DNA of 64,000 bases, taken from positions 8,357,219-8,421,218 of the forward strand of contig NC_064046.1 in NCBI RefSeq assembly GCF_932526225.1, read 5' to 3'. The stretch's first letter is position 1; each line of letters begins with the position of its first letter. The DNA is from Nematostella vectensis (taxonomy: Eukaryota > Cnidaria > Anthozoa > Actiniaria > Edwardsiidae). The position numbers and the translations under genes are program-made. Shown here piece after piece: positions 12,311-22,539 of this stretch. The notes beneath the pieces are model-generated. The model saw nothing but the letters and a program-made list of their open reading frames with translations, was not told the DNA's origin and made no database searches.

Positions 12311-12811
12311 GAGATGTTTAGATAAAATGTTAGCTGGAATCAAAGTGATAGATTTCAGACTCGGAAAAATAGGTTTAGCCTGTGACGTGGACCAATGGGT
12401 ATCTGGTACCCTTTTTAGGAACTTTATTATATGTATTTTTTGGATGCATTAGCTTAACTAATGTAAACCTTCCTGCTACTGTTTATGGTGATTGCATCTT
12501 TTCTTATAGTGTTCTTTTATACAATTTTTCTCTCAGGTGAAAAACCTTACCAGTGTGATGTGTGCAATATTAAATACCGGGAGCTCCACCACCTTACGCG
12601 ACACTTAACATGCCGTAGACACAAAGTAAAAGCTGAGAGGGCCATGGCAGAGGGTCAAATACAGCCACACCCTGACAAACCAGACACTGAATCAGAGATT
12701 AGACAGATTGTTGATGAAGTTTTGGAGGAAAATGGAAGTGATGAATCTGTTGAGATCGATTTGGATCAGCCAGGGAGTCCCATTATTAAAAAAGAACTTG
12801 AATTGGATTAA
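10555..12811 (+). CDS. C2H2 zinc-finger protein, isoform with distal last finger (496 aa)
   Basis: Exons 10555-10665, 11042-12146 and 12537-12811, phases 0 and 1, giving 496 residues. ATG 10555 follows an in-frame TAG; a second ATG lies at 10621. The first ~280 residues are acidic and Ser-rich, a likely regulatory region. They contain two sumoylation-like sites (IKEEP, VKSEP), and a third (IKKE) lies at the C-terminus. Five C2H2 fingers follow: CEKC, CPFC, CEHC, CEEC and the distal CDVC. The TGE(R/K)P linkers after fingers 2 and 4 are typical of DNA-binding fingers. The last finger has the unusual spacing H-x5-H and a basic extension. The splice junction falls inside the final TGEKP linker: donor acacag|gtgag, acceptor ctctcag|gtgaa. 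This is a probable nuclear transcription factor; no specific orthologue recognised. Confidence 0.85.
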
Positions 12812-13659
12812 TCTTTTCCAGCCTTTTGAAAAAGATGTTTTTACAAAAACAAATTCGCCATTTGCTTAAAATTTGTTTACAATTCATAATTTATTTGTTT
12901 TTCAAGTTTTAAGACATTTCTAATTTATACCTGTTGTAGCTACACATACAGACTAGTCAGTTTGACCATCAGCAATTCTGAAATTATTAATTAGTAAAGC
13001 TTTCCATGTCATATATTTTTTTACGAATTATACAAAAATATAATGCTACCTTTGAATACTAATGTTATTTCATAATATGGTTCTGATCCATTTTTAATCA
13101 GTGAAAGTATAAATTATTTCGAAAAGGCGTCCAATTATTTGGATAGTTAGTGCTGTCACTAGAATTGTATGACATGGGTCAGCATTTCCAATCTCTTAGC
13201 GGTTAATTAAATTTGATAAGAGGCAAGATTGTATGCATGGTTTTTGGCATCTTTCTTGAAATCCCAAGCTGACCAGACCCAGATTCAAACTTGGAAACAA
13301 CAATTCTGGCTTGGATATGTGGAGCCTGTACCAATAAGCTCAGGGCTAAGGCATCAAAATAATGGGGAAGGGGGTACAATACAAAGACATACAGAAAACA
13401 GAGCACAGTCACATCCTTGCCACTCACTGTTTCCACCGCCCTGCGATAGGTACGTATTACATCCCATGGGCCATCGTGCCTCTCTCCAGTGGTAGTACTA
13501 ATATGAAATTTAAATTAATCAAAAACAACTGAACTAGTGGTATGGTAAAGGTTTTAACATACTGACAAAAATCGAAAATGCAAATAAAAGTGTGGCGTAA
13601 GGGGGGGGGGGGTCGTAAATCCGCAAATCATTCTCTAGTGACTATCAGCCTAGCTACTG
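12812..13659. other. Convergent 3' region of zinc-finger and ANKUB1-like genes
   Basis: Presumed 3' UTR sequence, AT-rich. A candidate polyadenylation hexamer AATAAA lies at 13583-13588 on the plus strand, just before a G-run (about 13600-13613), which would end the zinc-finger transcript about 70 bp short of the convergent ANKUB1-like stop codon. ORFs near 13203-13495 on either strand show no recognisable features. Confidence 0.5.
13583..13588 (+). terminator. Candidate polyadenylation signal of the zinc-finger gene
   Basis: AATAAA 770 bp after the distal stop codon, followed by a G-run, between two convergent genes. Position only; cleavage site unknown. Confidence 0.4.
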
Positions 13660-15428
13660 TCAGCTGTAGACGTTTGGACCAGAGTTCTTATTAAGCCACT
13701 GCTGGAAACTCATCCCAAACATATGTCTATCATCTATGTCCTTGTACAGAGATATGTCCTTTTTTATTTCTGGACCAGGGGACTGTTGTTTCTTTTGTTT
13801 GGCCTGTTTCCAGTCAGCATAACTCTTTCCCGTTTTTGCTTTTCTCATTTCTCTCTCCATCTGTTGTCTGGCTTCTTCCTCCTTCTTTTTCTCAATTTCT
13901 CTCTGTTTTTTCTCATTCTTTGCTTGAAGCCATTCATCAAAGGTGGACGATTTTGAGCTTGCATTTGATAAATGTGATTTGCTGGGGGAAACAAGTATAG
14001 GTCAAAATGTGGAAAATAAATTGTGTAATTAAGTAAGAGATAATTAACTAGAGACTTGAGGCTATGTCATATCACAAACCTGCTTAGAAGTCGCCGGTTG
14101 ACCAGTGCTCTAGCTTGCTGTGGGCTTGACCAGTCTGAAAATTTAACAAATAATAAGCGACTATTAGTGATAATATTAAACATTATGTAATAATTTTTAT
14201 GTGACTGCACCCCCTGCCTCAGTAATTCCTGGGTACCTGCCTGGGCCTGACTGACTTACACACTATAAGAGTTTTAATAACAGGGGCGTAACTAGGATTT
14301 TTAACAGGAGGGGGCCCAAAAAAGCCCATATAATACATTTTCTCCTGTATTTTAAGTAATGTCTCATACATTTAGTGTATTTTTGGATGCTGGGAGGGGG
14401 CCCCTGGGCCTTCCTCCTGGCTACGCCCCTGAATAATATCGAACACAATGAAATGTGATTTCCTACTCACCAGGACTGCCATCAGGGCTCTCAGATGGCA
14501 GATCATCCAGCTCTGACAGTGTTTCATCTCTAATGATGTCCTTCTCAGAATCTTGGCTAGTGATTGGCTTCCGACGTGGAGCACTAAACCCTGTCCCTGC
14601 AAACTCGCCCGGGGGGAGAGTTTGACAGAAATACATCTGTGCGTACCCCCCTCTTATCCAAGTTGGAAACTGAGAATCAAACTGCTGGTGCATCATCAAT
14701 GACTTATTTTCTGTCTTTGATTTCATCTTAGCTGCTCTTGTTTGCCATTGGAATAAAAATAAATGTCTTTCGCTGTCTTTAAATCCACATTGGCTTGCTA
14801 CCATAAGAGGCGTTTTACCCTGCGTGTCTTCCTCGTCGATGTCGGCACCTTTCTCCAGCATGGTGTCTATGGTGGACGAATGCCCCTGTGAGGCCGCCGC
14901 ATGAAGGGGTGAACGACCGAAAGGTGTCTTCATATTGACATTTGCTTTGGCGTCGTCTATTAACTTACGAATTAAACCCTCTTGTCCTCTATGCGCAGCT
15001 ATGAATAACGCAACGCCCGCACGGTCGCTACATGCGGACATTTTATTCTTGTACAATACAGGATCCAGTTTTTCCCACTCCTTAGAGATTACAATGTCTT
15101 GTTGGAACGTCTTCTCAATATCGCCTTTGCATACTGCGGCTACCAAGCTGTCCCAGCTTCGCCACAGTTTAAGATTCACCGTAGCGTTAGCTACTACGTC
15201 GTTATGCCGTAGATCCGAATCATCCAACATGTCTCCTTCATCTAGGTACTGTAATCGCTGCAAGTTGCTTGGGATGCCAGCAACAAGTTCAGCGTAGCTT
15301 TTCAGTTCTCTGATCTTCATCTCGGCGTAAACTTTCTTTAATAGAAATCTCTCTCCCGTTGCAGTTAGAAGTATATATATATCAAAAGGCGCCGATTTAA
15401 CGGCTTTTTTCTTCTTTTTAGTAGCCAT
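13660..15428 (-). CDS. ANKUB1: ANKUB1-like protein: ubiquitin-like domain, ankyrin repeats, W-motif tail (444 aa)
   Basis: Minus-strand exons 15428-14471, 14134-14080 and 13981-13660 join in frame (1335 nt). After a Lys-rich start, residues 14-89 form a ubiquitin-like fold (FDIYILLTATGERFLLKKVY, later GIPSNLQRLQYLDEG), and residues 136-230 hold about three ankyrin repeats (GRSPLHAAASQGH, GKTPLMVASQCG). This is the domain pair of ANKUB1. The tail is a charged helix with three spaced motifs, FDEWLQAK (W355), YADWKQAK (W395) and FQQWLNKN (W433). A longer paralogue lies at 35069-39112 (+) with the same domain order and also a 55-nt second exon. No catalytic residues are visible. An RFX X-box lies upstream, so I infer expression in ciliated cells and a ciliary or microtubule role. 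The start is the first ATG after the upstream region. Confidence 0.87.
14283..14430. mobile_element. MITE, GGGGCGTAGCCAGG family, full copy
   Basis: Inverted ends aggggcgtaactaggatttt and ctcctggctacgcccct, with the shared interior tttaacaggagggggccc and tttagtgtatttttg. It lies in the first intron of the minus-strand ANKUB1-like gene. Best preserved together with 56271-56428. Confidence 0.85.
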
Positions 15429-15539
15429 TTGGGTTTAAGTGGAGTTCTAATGCGATAAATGACTGTAAAAGTCGACTGGCTTTGCTGTAATGTGAGTGTT
15501 ATTCAGCCATTTTGTTATAATGGCAACTTCGTTCGTGTA

Positions 15540-15555
15540 TATTGCCATGGCAACC
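15540..15555. promoter_or_regulatory. RFX X-box palindrome upstream of the ANKUB1-like gene
   Basis: attgccatggcaacc is one base away from the ideal RFX palindrome GTTGCCATGGCAAC. It lies 112-127 bp upstream of the minus-strand ATG; a further half site, tggcaac, lies at 15530-15536. RFX factors drive ciliary genes through X-boxes close to the start in animals. That it acts here is inference. Confidence 0.6.
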
Positions 15556-17281
15556 ATAGTTAATGGACTAGCACATAAACTTATAAATGGTTTCTGTTAA
15601 TTTACAATTCAAATTAGTTTAGCTTATACTACCTAAACAAGTTTATTATTATAACTCATTTACAACTTCTGATTTGACATTACACTATGCAAAGATGCAC
15701 TTTCTAACCAAGATTGGTTTTGTCAATTGTAAAGATCAAACGTAAATGAATTTTCTAAACATAAAAACGTTGAAGAATAAATTGCCAGACATGTAGCTGA
15801 GCTTTAGGGATGATTGCTCTTCCCTTGTCCGCAAAAAAAAGGAAGTTCTTTATATAATTTTAGCCAGATCTTAGACAAGGAGGAATATTTAAAACACCCC
15901 CCCCCCCCCCCATGCAATTCATTAGCCAGGTCTTTCTCTCGTTCCCAATGATGTATGATTATTTTTGCCAGCAGGAGACTCATGGCACATAAGGCGCCAG
16001 ACTTATTCTATTATTTCAGACTACTCAAAATTACGCGGAACAATTTAGAAATCAATCTACCTTGTACTATTTTATACATTTAAGGGTTGTTGGACAGTGA
16101 GGTCCGTTATCAGGTAACAAAGGTACCAGCTGTCGGGCGGGTTTGTTCGTGACTACTACCCATTTAAAAGGCTTCTGCTTGCTGTGCAAATAACTACGTG
16201 TTTTGTCATCCCATGGAGGGATAACTTCTTCTACGAGGGTCATTAAGAAAACTGGGGGAGGGGCACCGTCACGTTACTTCTGGTCATAACTAGGGGGGGT
16301 GGGGTGGGGGGGTGGGCGCCTTTCATTCGGGACACCCCATCCATACAGTGACTATGTTAATCTGTTTTTATTTATATAAGATGTTCAAAGAAAATTGTTA
16401 GTATCCCAAAACAGAGGGGATTTTACAAATTTCAAACATTATTAAACACTAAATAGATAAAAAGAAATACGACTATATATTTTGAGTTATTTTTAGTCTT
16501 CGAGTTTTCTCCGCCATTTGAATAAGACAAACCAGCATGAGGTAATAAACAAAAAAAACTCGACATTTGTTGGATTGTGGAACCGCTCAGAACCACCCTA
16601 TAGTCGAACCTAAACGGAACCAGAACGGTGCGTCTGGCCCGGTGATCTTAAGTCATTTATTTCAAAAGTCATGTGTATGCTTGGCTTGGAGTTTGGTTTT
16701 ATCGTTTGTTAAGGTGCTCGCGTTCAAAAATTTGCATAAATGGCTTATTAATGATTCAAACACCTAACCGCTCACACCATATTTTTATTTAACTTTTCAT
16801 CAAGATTACTCAACAGTCAAAATAGATTAGTATTTCCCACTGTGAAATTTGTTTTCCTGAAGATCTACAATATACCGAAGGTCTGCTCTCAGTGAAAGGT
16901 CCACTCCAGGGGGGAGGGGAGAGGGTACTTAAAAGTTCACTCAGTCTAGGATCTTTTGTGTAACATTGTGAACTTAGCGCGTCGCAAACTCTCGGTGCTA
17001 AACACAACGATTGACCTGCTCAGGCATCGATGATGTATCTGGCTCGTAAAAATTAAGGCGGGAGAAATATATTTGGATCATAGTTGACATGTCTGCATCT
17101 AAAAGGGAGTGATTTGTCACGATGAAAACCTTGAGAGTATCATACTTGGCTAAATTTAAACCTGTTCAAGTAACTCGGAACTTTAAATATTCATCGCTAA
17201 AGACAGGGAAAAGAAAGAGCGTGGGAGAGTTTATTTGCGTGCTATAACACACGACGCTGAATTCACGCTTTCAAACTACAG
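15556..17281. other. Intergenic space between divergent ANKUB1-like and transferrin genes
   Basis: No gene recognised. Notable only for a C-run near 15896-15911 and a G-rich stretch at 16250-16310. Both gene promoters must lie in this 1.85 kb. Confidence 0.4.
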
Positions 17282-20200
17282 ATGAGGATTTTGTTTTGGT
17301 TAATCGCAGCTTTGGGCGGCTCGCTGGCTTGTTTTCCGGCAGAAAATGCACCGAAACGTAAGTAAATATTTGGCTAAACCACACTTCAATTTCGCCCCAC
17401 AAAAACCTTCCGACACAGAGAAACCCATTCAGTGACTATTGTAGCGAGTGGTTGTTGTGGATTTGAGCTCAAATTTCAGGTGATCCTATTTGTTTTTCGT
17501 GTATACAATTGATAGATCGACCAAGTGCTCGCCCTAAAATATCTTCATTCATTGAGATCACTGAATTTTCTACGGTCACGCCTGAAAGGAATTATCCTAG
17601 ACTTCAAGAGTGTTATAAAGCTAGTGTAAACTGAATTCTAATTGAATCTAGCTTTGAATGGATAAAACCCTGAAATGTTCGCTTATGAATAGCAAATTTA
17701 CAGAGAGGATTCCGTTTTATTATTATTCTGCAGGTTTACGGAAATGGTATATAACTGTCGAGTATGGCTCCTGAATTTCGAATCACTTTGTCAGTGACAG
17801 GATAGTATGTGAATAGAGGGTTATTTTACTCTAAAATAACTGATTGCTTGTCCAAGTTTTTAATCAGATCACCTGGATCTATATATCTAGCGTCCACAGT
17901 GCCCGCAGCAAAAATCTGTACGTACTTAAAAACTCATCACATGGTATACGCAAGTTTTGTTATAATTGTATACAGCTTTACTCTTTTATTTGTTTTTGAA
18001 AAACAACATACATATAATTATAAAACATTATATAATCTCCTGAACAAAAATATGCTGAGGCTGAGGCATTGCTTTGCGTTGGTAGTTAATCAGCCTCATA
18101 AAAGTAATTAACATAACTATCACATCGCGAATGTTTCATTTTATGAGCTGTGAGTGCGTATGAATTTTACTCGTCTATCGTCTGAGATTTAATTAGCTGA
18201 TTAGCGAGCGACTAACCTTTAAACCACACGGCTTGGAAATGTTATTACTCACCCGGTCTCGATAATAAAAAACATACCAATCTGTTTCTCATATCAAGCA
18301 AAACACGGAAAATTCTATAGAGTTGTGTTATTTATTGGATTAATGTAATTCTATTTGATAGTTGTTGTTATCTAAGGTGGCTATCGAGGCCAATATACTA
18401 GATATTTACTATTCTGATGTCAATAATAGCTTCGGAATTGCTCTCCCCACCCTGGTGTTGAGATGTACCTGATAATGGTCCTAAGTATTCGATGTCTGTT
18501 GATGGCTCCGGGCCCTCGGGGACTAATTATGGGTAAATTGGTTAAGGGGGTGAAGAAAGGTTGGCGTGGGAGATAAGGTGAGCGTCTGCTAGGGAATAAG
18601 ACCTCTGAATAATAGTCCATAGAAATAGCGCTGACATTCTCTTTGTACTATCAGCTTCCGTTAGATTCGACCTCACGGGAAAGCTTTTTTTTTACGTAGT
18701 GGCGAGGGTGGGATCCATCTCTATTTTTGGAGTTTTGCTTGAGGCAGGAGTGAAGTTGTCCCTAATAGGGGAGTGTAGAACAGTAGGGAGTCCGCAAGGC
18801 GAGGATTCCATCGGGTGTTTATTATAGTGGGAATGAGTTATTAAACGGACACTCGGCACCAAATTCCCAATTTCAAACTCTTCATCTTTTACAGCTCTCA
18901 ATTCTCACGCTCATAATGATTTGCCAGTTTCTTTGAATTGAGGCATAAGAAAAATATATATTCGAGTCTTGAGTTCCTTTCTCAGTTTCGCGCGGTTTTC
19001 CTTTTCGCATTTGTCAAGCAACTGGTCTGCAACACCACCGCGAACCCAGGGTGTCGAGGTCGCGAGGCGCTAGAACGAGGAGTAAGCTTTCAGGGACTGG
19101 AACCCTGTTTTTGTACATGCACCCTCCCCAGCGCAACCAGTCACCCCCATTCACCTTCATTCACCCTCATTCAACCTCATTAACCTTTATTCACCCTCAT
19201 TCACCTTCATTCACCCCCATTCACCCCCATTCACCTTCATTCACCCTCATTCACCCTCATTTACCTTCATTCACCCTCATTCACCTTCATTCACCCTCAT
19301 TCACCTTCATTCACCCTCATTCACCTTCATTCACCCTCATTCACCCCCATTCACCTTCATTCACCCTCATTCACCCCCATTCACCTTCATTCACCCTCAT
19401 TCACCTTCACTCTCCTCTACCCGCCCATTTCACCCTTATTTAGTCTCACAGACAACCAACCCTATCAGACCATTCACCATCCAAACACACCTGCAACCTT
19501 CCTAACTCGACCGATTTACCCTCCTCCCATCTGACAGATTCAACCTTCCTTATCCGACCTACCTTATCCGACTAGTCCCCCCCCCCTCACTCACAGGCTA
19601 GTACTGTTTGACGTCTATCCATAGTTGGTCGATGGTGCTGTATATCAGACGCTGAAGTCGAAAAATGTCAAGCTTTAGCACACGTAGCGTCACGCGTCGT
19701 GACATCAAACGAGACAGTCAATCTAACGTGTGTGAGAGGGGATGGCGTGACGGACTGTATGTCACGCATTCAGCGTGACGAGGCAGACTTGGTCACTTTA
19801 GGCGAGGAAGATATCTACATTGCAGGTGAGGACAGGTGACTGTTTTGTCGAGTCATTGTTGCCTGCGGCCAATAGACCGACGTGACAACAGACTGATCTT
19901 AGCATCAGTGCATCAAAATTTACGCAGGTAAATGGTAGGTAGGGGGACCAAGATCTTTCGAAGGGGGATGAAAACGGCTGAAATGTGTCAGACACGAACA
20001 TCACATGTCCGTGGTCGTTACTTGTTCTCTTTCATTGATTAGCCGTTAATCAAATTCAGGCCTAGAATAAATTTTGGGAGAGACACCTTGAGAGGTATAG
20101 TAGATGTTGATTGAAACCAAAAAATGAAAACGTATACATATAGGTGACCCTGGGGGGACATTTTTCTGAAACTTTTAAAAAGACTTTAAAAAGACTAAAT

Positions 20201-22362
20201 TTTGTTTTAACATTCATTTGAAAAAGATTTATGAACTTCTTATTTTACGCCCTTTACGCCAAGTATTATTATACCCTCTATACACAAAGTGGGGTTAGGA
20301 ACTCTTTCACTCCTGTCCTGCCTCTGTAATCCAGCAATTCTTTACAGTGATTGTTATTTAATTAAGACTTCTTCATTCAGGAGCGAAGTACGGCCTTCGG
20401 CCGGTAGTCGCCGAAGACTACGGCAGCAAAGATAAACACATTCATTACGCCGTTGCACTGGTCCGTAGCACAACCACAGTCAACATCACAACGCTCAAAG
20501 GGGCGATCACCTGTCACCCCCGTGCTGAGGACATGATTGGCTGGAAGATTCCGGTGGGTTTCCTTATATGGAAGAAGCTAATGCAGCGGAAGGATTGTGA
20601 TGTGTACAACTCCGCGGGGGAATTTTTCGGGAAGAGTTGCGTCCCAGGTGAGTCTTACATTTAAAATTTCAAAGTGTATATGCTTGCCATCAGTAACAGC
20701 ACACCTATTTGTTAGTAATAAGTATTGGTATTGCGTGAATATTTTCTCGATATGATCAAAAGTTACAAAAAAGCCGTCTCTTGTTGTATACGGCAACGCG
20801 GAAACTCACGGAGCCAGACGTGAAATGCACTCTGTCTGATACATTTCAGTTGCTTTTTTATAACGACACAAATGCGAACCTTGTCTTTACACGCTACAAG
20901 GCAGAAAGTTTCAAGTTTAATTGAAGACGCGGACGTTAGTACTGTAAACTCCTCTAACTGCGTCCGTTACTGTAGAAATATTGTCCTTATTATATTTTTC
21001 ATCTGTTTATGACTATAATCTTTTATAATGATAATCATTCATCATCGCTATTTTGTTTCACAGGAGTCTTTGACGCCGCAAATAATCTCAATAACACTAA
21101 GCTTCCCTCCCTCTGCGGCGCGTGCTCTAATCCGACTTGTCCTGGAGACGAATCTGAGCGTTACTATGGATACAATGGGTCTTACGTGTGCCTCGTGGAG
21201 GGGAGGGGTGAAGTAGCGTTTGTCCGTCACACCACGGTGTTTGAGTACACAGGTGTTATCAATGATCTCAATCCGGGGTTTGACTTCAAATTGCTGTGCC
21301 CGGATGGAACTGTCAAAGGTGATCAATTGTCTGCCTATCGACGACTTGCACTAAAGGCTTACTGCAAGTCGTCGCTAAAATATGAGGCAATGTAGCCTGG
21401 TAGCGTGCGAAATGTTTCCTAGCTTAGCCACCTAAAAAAATATTGAAGCGCGCGCCAAATCTTGTAGCACTGACAAAGAAATGTCTCTCCGATAGAGAAA
21501 CATTTTCGTTTGGCGTCATAAAAATTGGCGCTACATGTTTTTGGTAGTGTGGCTAAACTATAAAACATTTAGGAAACATGTGGCATGTTACATGTCGCGC
21601 TCGACATGTCTCTTAGTTTACACATGACTTAAATATATTACGTAGGCAAAAGTGGTATGGTAAAGGCCACAGAGGTTAATAAGGCCGTCACGCCATGAGC
21701 TACGAAAACTAAATCTTCAATGATTATAAGCCCTATCTGACAAAAGAAAACTGGCTGGTTCAGAGGCGCTGAATAAGTTGCTTTTTGTTGTTTCTATTTT
21801 CCCGCCAAAAGCTGGAGCGCGCCTTTAGGGGCCCTTGGAATATGTTGTTTGCCAAACCACCTTTTAACACCAAATGCTTATCTGTGATATTGCCTCTTCA
21901 TCGCCTGAGACTTAGTCTTTCTTCACAGGTGTTGGATATTACGAGGAATGTAACCTGGCCACCATTCCCGCCCGTGTCGTCATGACAACAGACTCGAGCC
22001 CAGACTTCTGTCGCGTGCGACGGTATCGCTCTTTCCTGCTCGAGTTTCAATCAATCCTTCTAGAAAACCAAACTCTGTTCGATCTTTTTAACTCGTCTGT
22101 ATACAATGGCACAGATTTGTTATTCAAGGATACTACTAAAAGACTAGTAGATGTTTATGATAGAAACACAACTGAGAAATGGCTCGGGGAGCGCTATTAC
22201 GGTGCTTTGAATGCGCTGAACTCGTGTGAACTGCCTACAGTCGTTACTAGGACAGTGTCATCTAGCGGACAAACGCGGCCGAGAAACTATACAGGTGTCC
22301 AGGCTCTTATGTTAGTCTTATGGTATTTAGGGTATTATAATCAAATATGGAATATATGGTGA
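17282..22362 (+). CDS. Secreted single-lobe transferrin with degenerate iron site (410 aa)
   Basis: Exons 17282-17357, 19625-19825, 20381-20647, 21064-21318 and 21929-22362; all four introns are phase 1. A signal peptide ([16 protein letters not shown]) precedes one transferrin lobe: [76 protein letters not shown] and DLLFKD are family landmarks. By alignment from memory with human transferrin numbering, Asp63 becomes Gly85, Tyr95 His114 and His249 Arg282; only Tyr188 (Tyr218) remains. Carbonate-site Thr120 and Arg124 become Pro139 and Asp143. Many N-glycosylation sites are present. The end is a short hydrophobic tail, possibly a GPI or anchor signal, or intron read-through if the weak donor at 22295 is used. 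No second lobe follows; tandem repeats begin 200 bp downstream. Iron transport is therefore unlikely. Confidence 0.88.
17358..19624 (+). other. Transferrin intron 1
   Basis: 2.27-kb intron. It contains the 10-bp minisatellite at 19138-19420 and no recognisable exon. A 100-codon ORF at 17809-18111 has no recognisable features. Confidence 0.55.
19138..19420 (+). repeat. 10-bp minisatellite (ttcaccctca)n
   Basis: About 28 copies of a decamer alternating ttcaccctca, ttcaccttca and ttcaccccca, pyrimidine-rich, in transferrin intron 1. The ORF it creates ([10 protein letters not shown] repeats) is not a gene. Confidence 0.95.
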
Positions 22363-22539
22363 AAATATATGTACAGACTACCGTATCGGTTTTTTATATG
22401 TATATATTTAATGTATTTAGATTGTTATAAATTATCCATAGCTGCTTACTGCATTTCAAACGGGCTTCAATGAAATTTTTAAAAGGGTTTTGAAGCTGTT
22501 CTTTTTATTAGGTGTTGATGTCCTATTGAACCCAGAATC

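Noticed and set aside
19051..19443. 130-codon ORF of [10 protein letters not shown] repeats
   Set aside because: 10-bp minisatellite in a transferrin intron.
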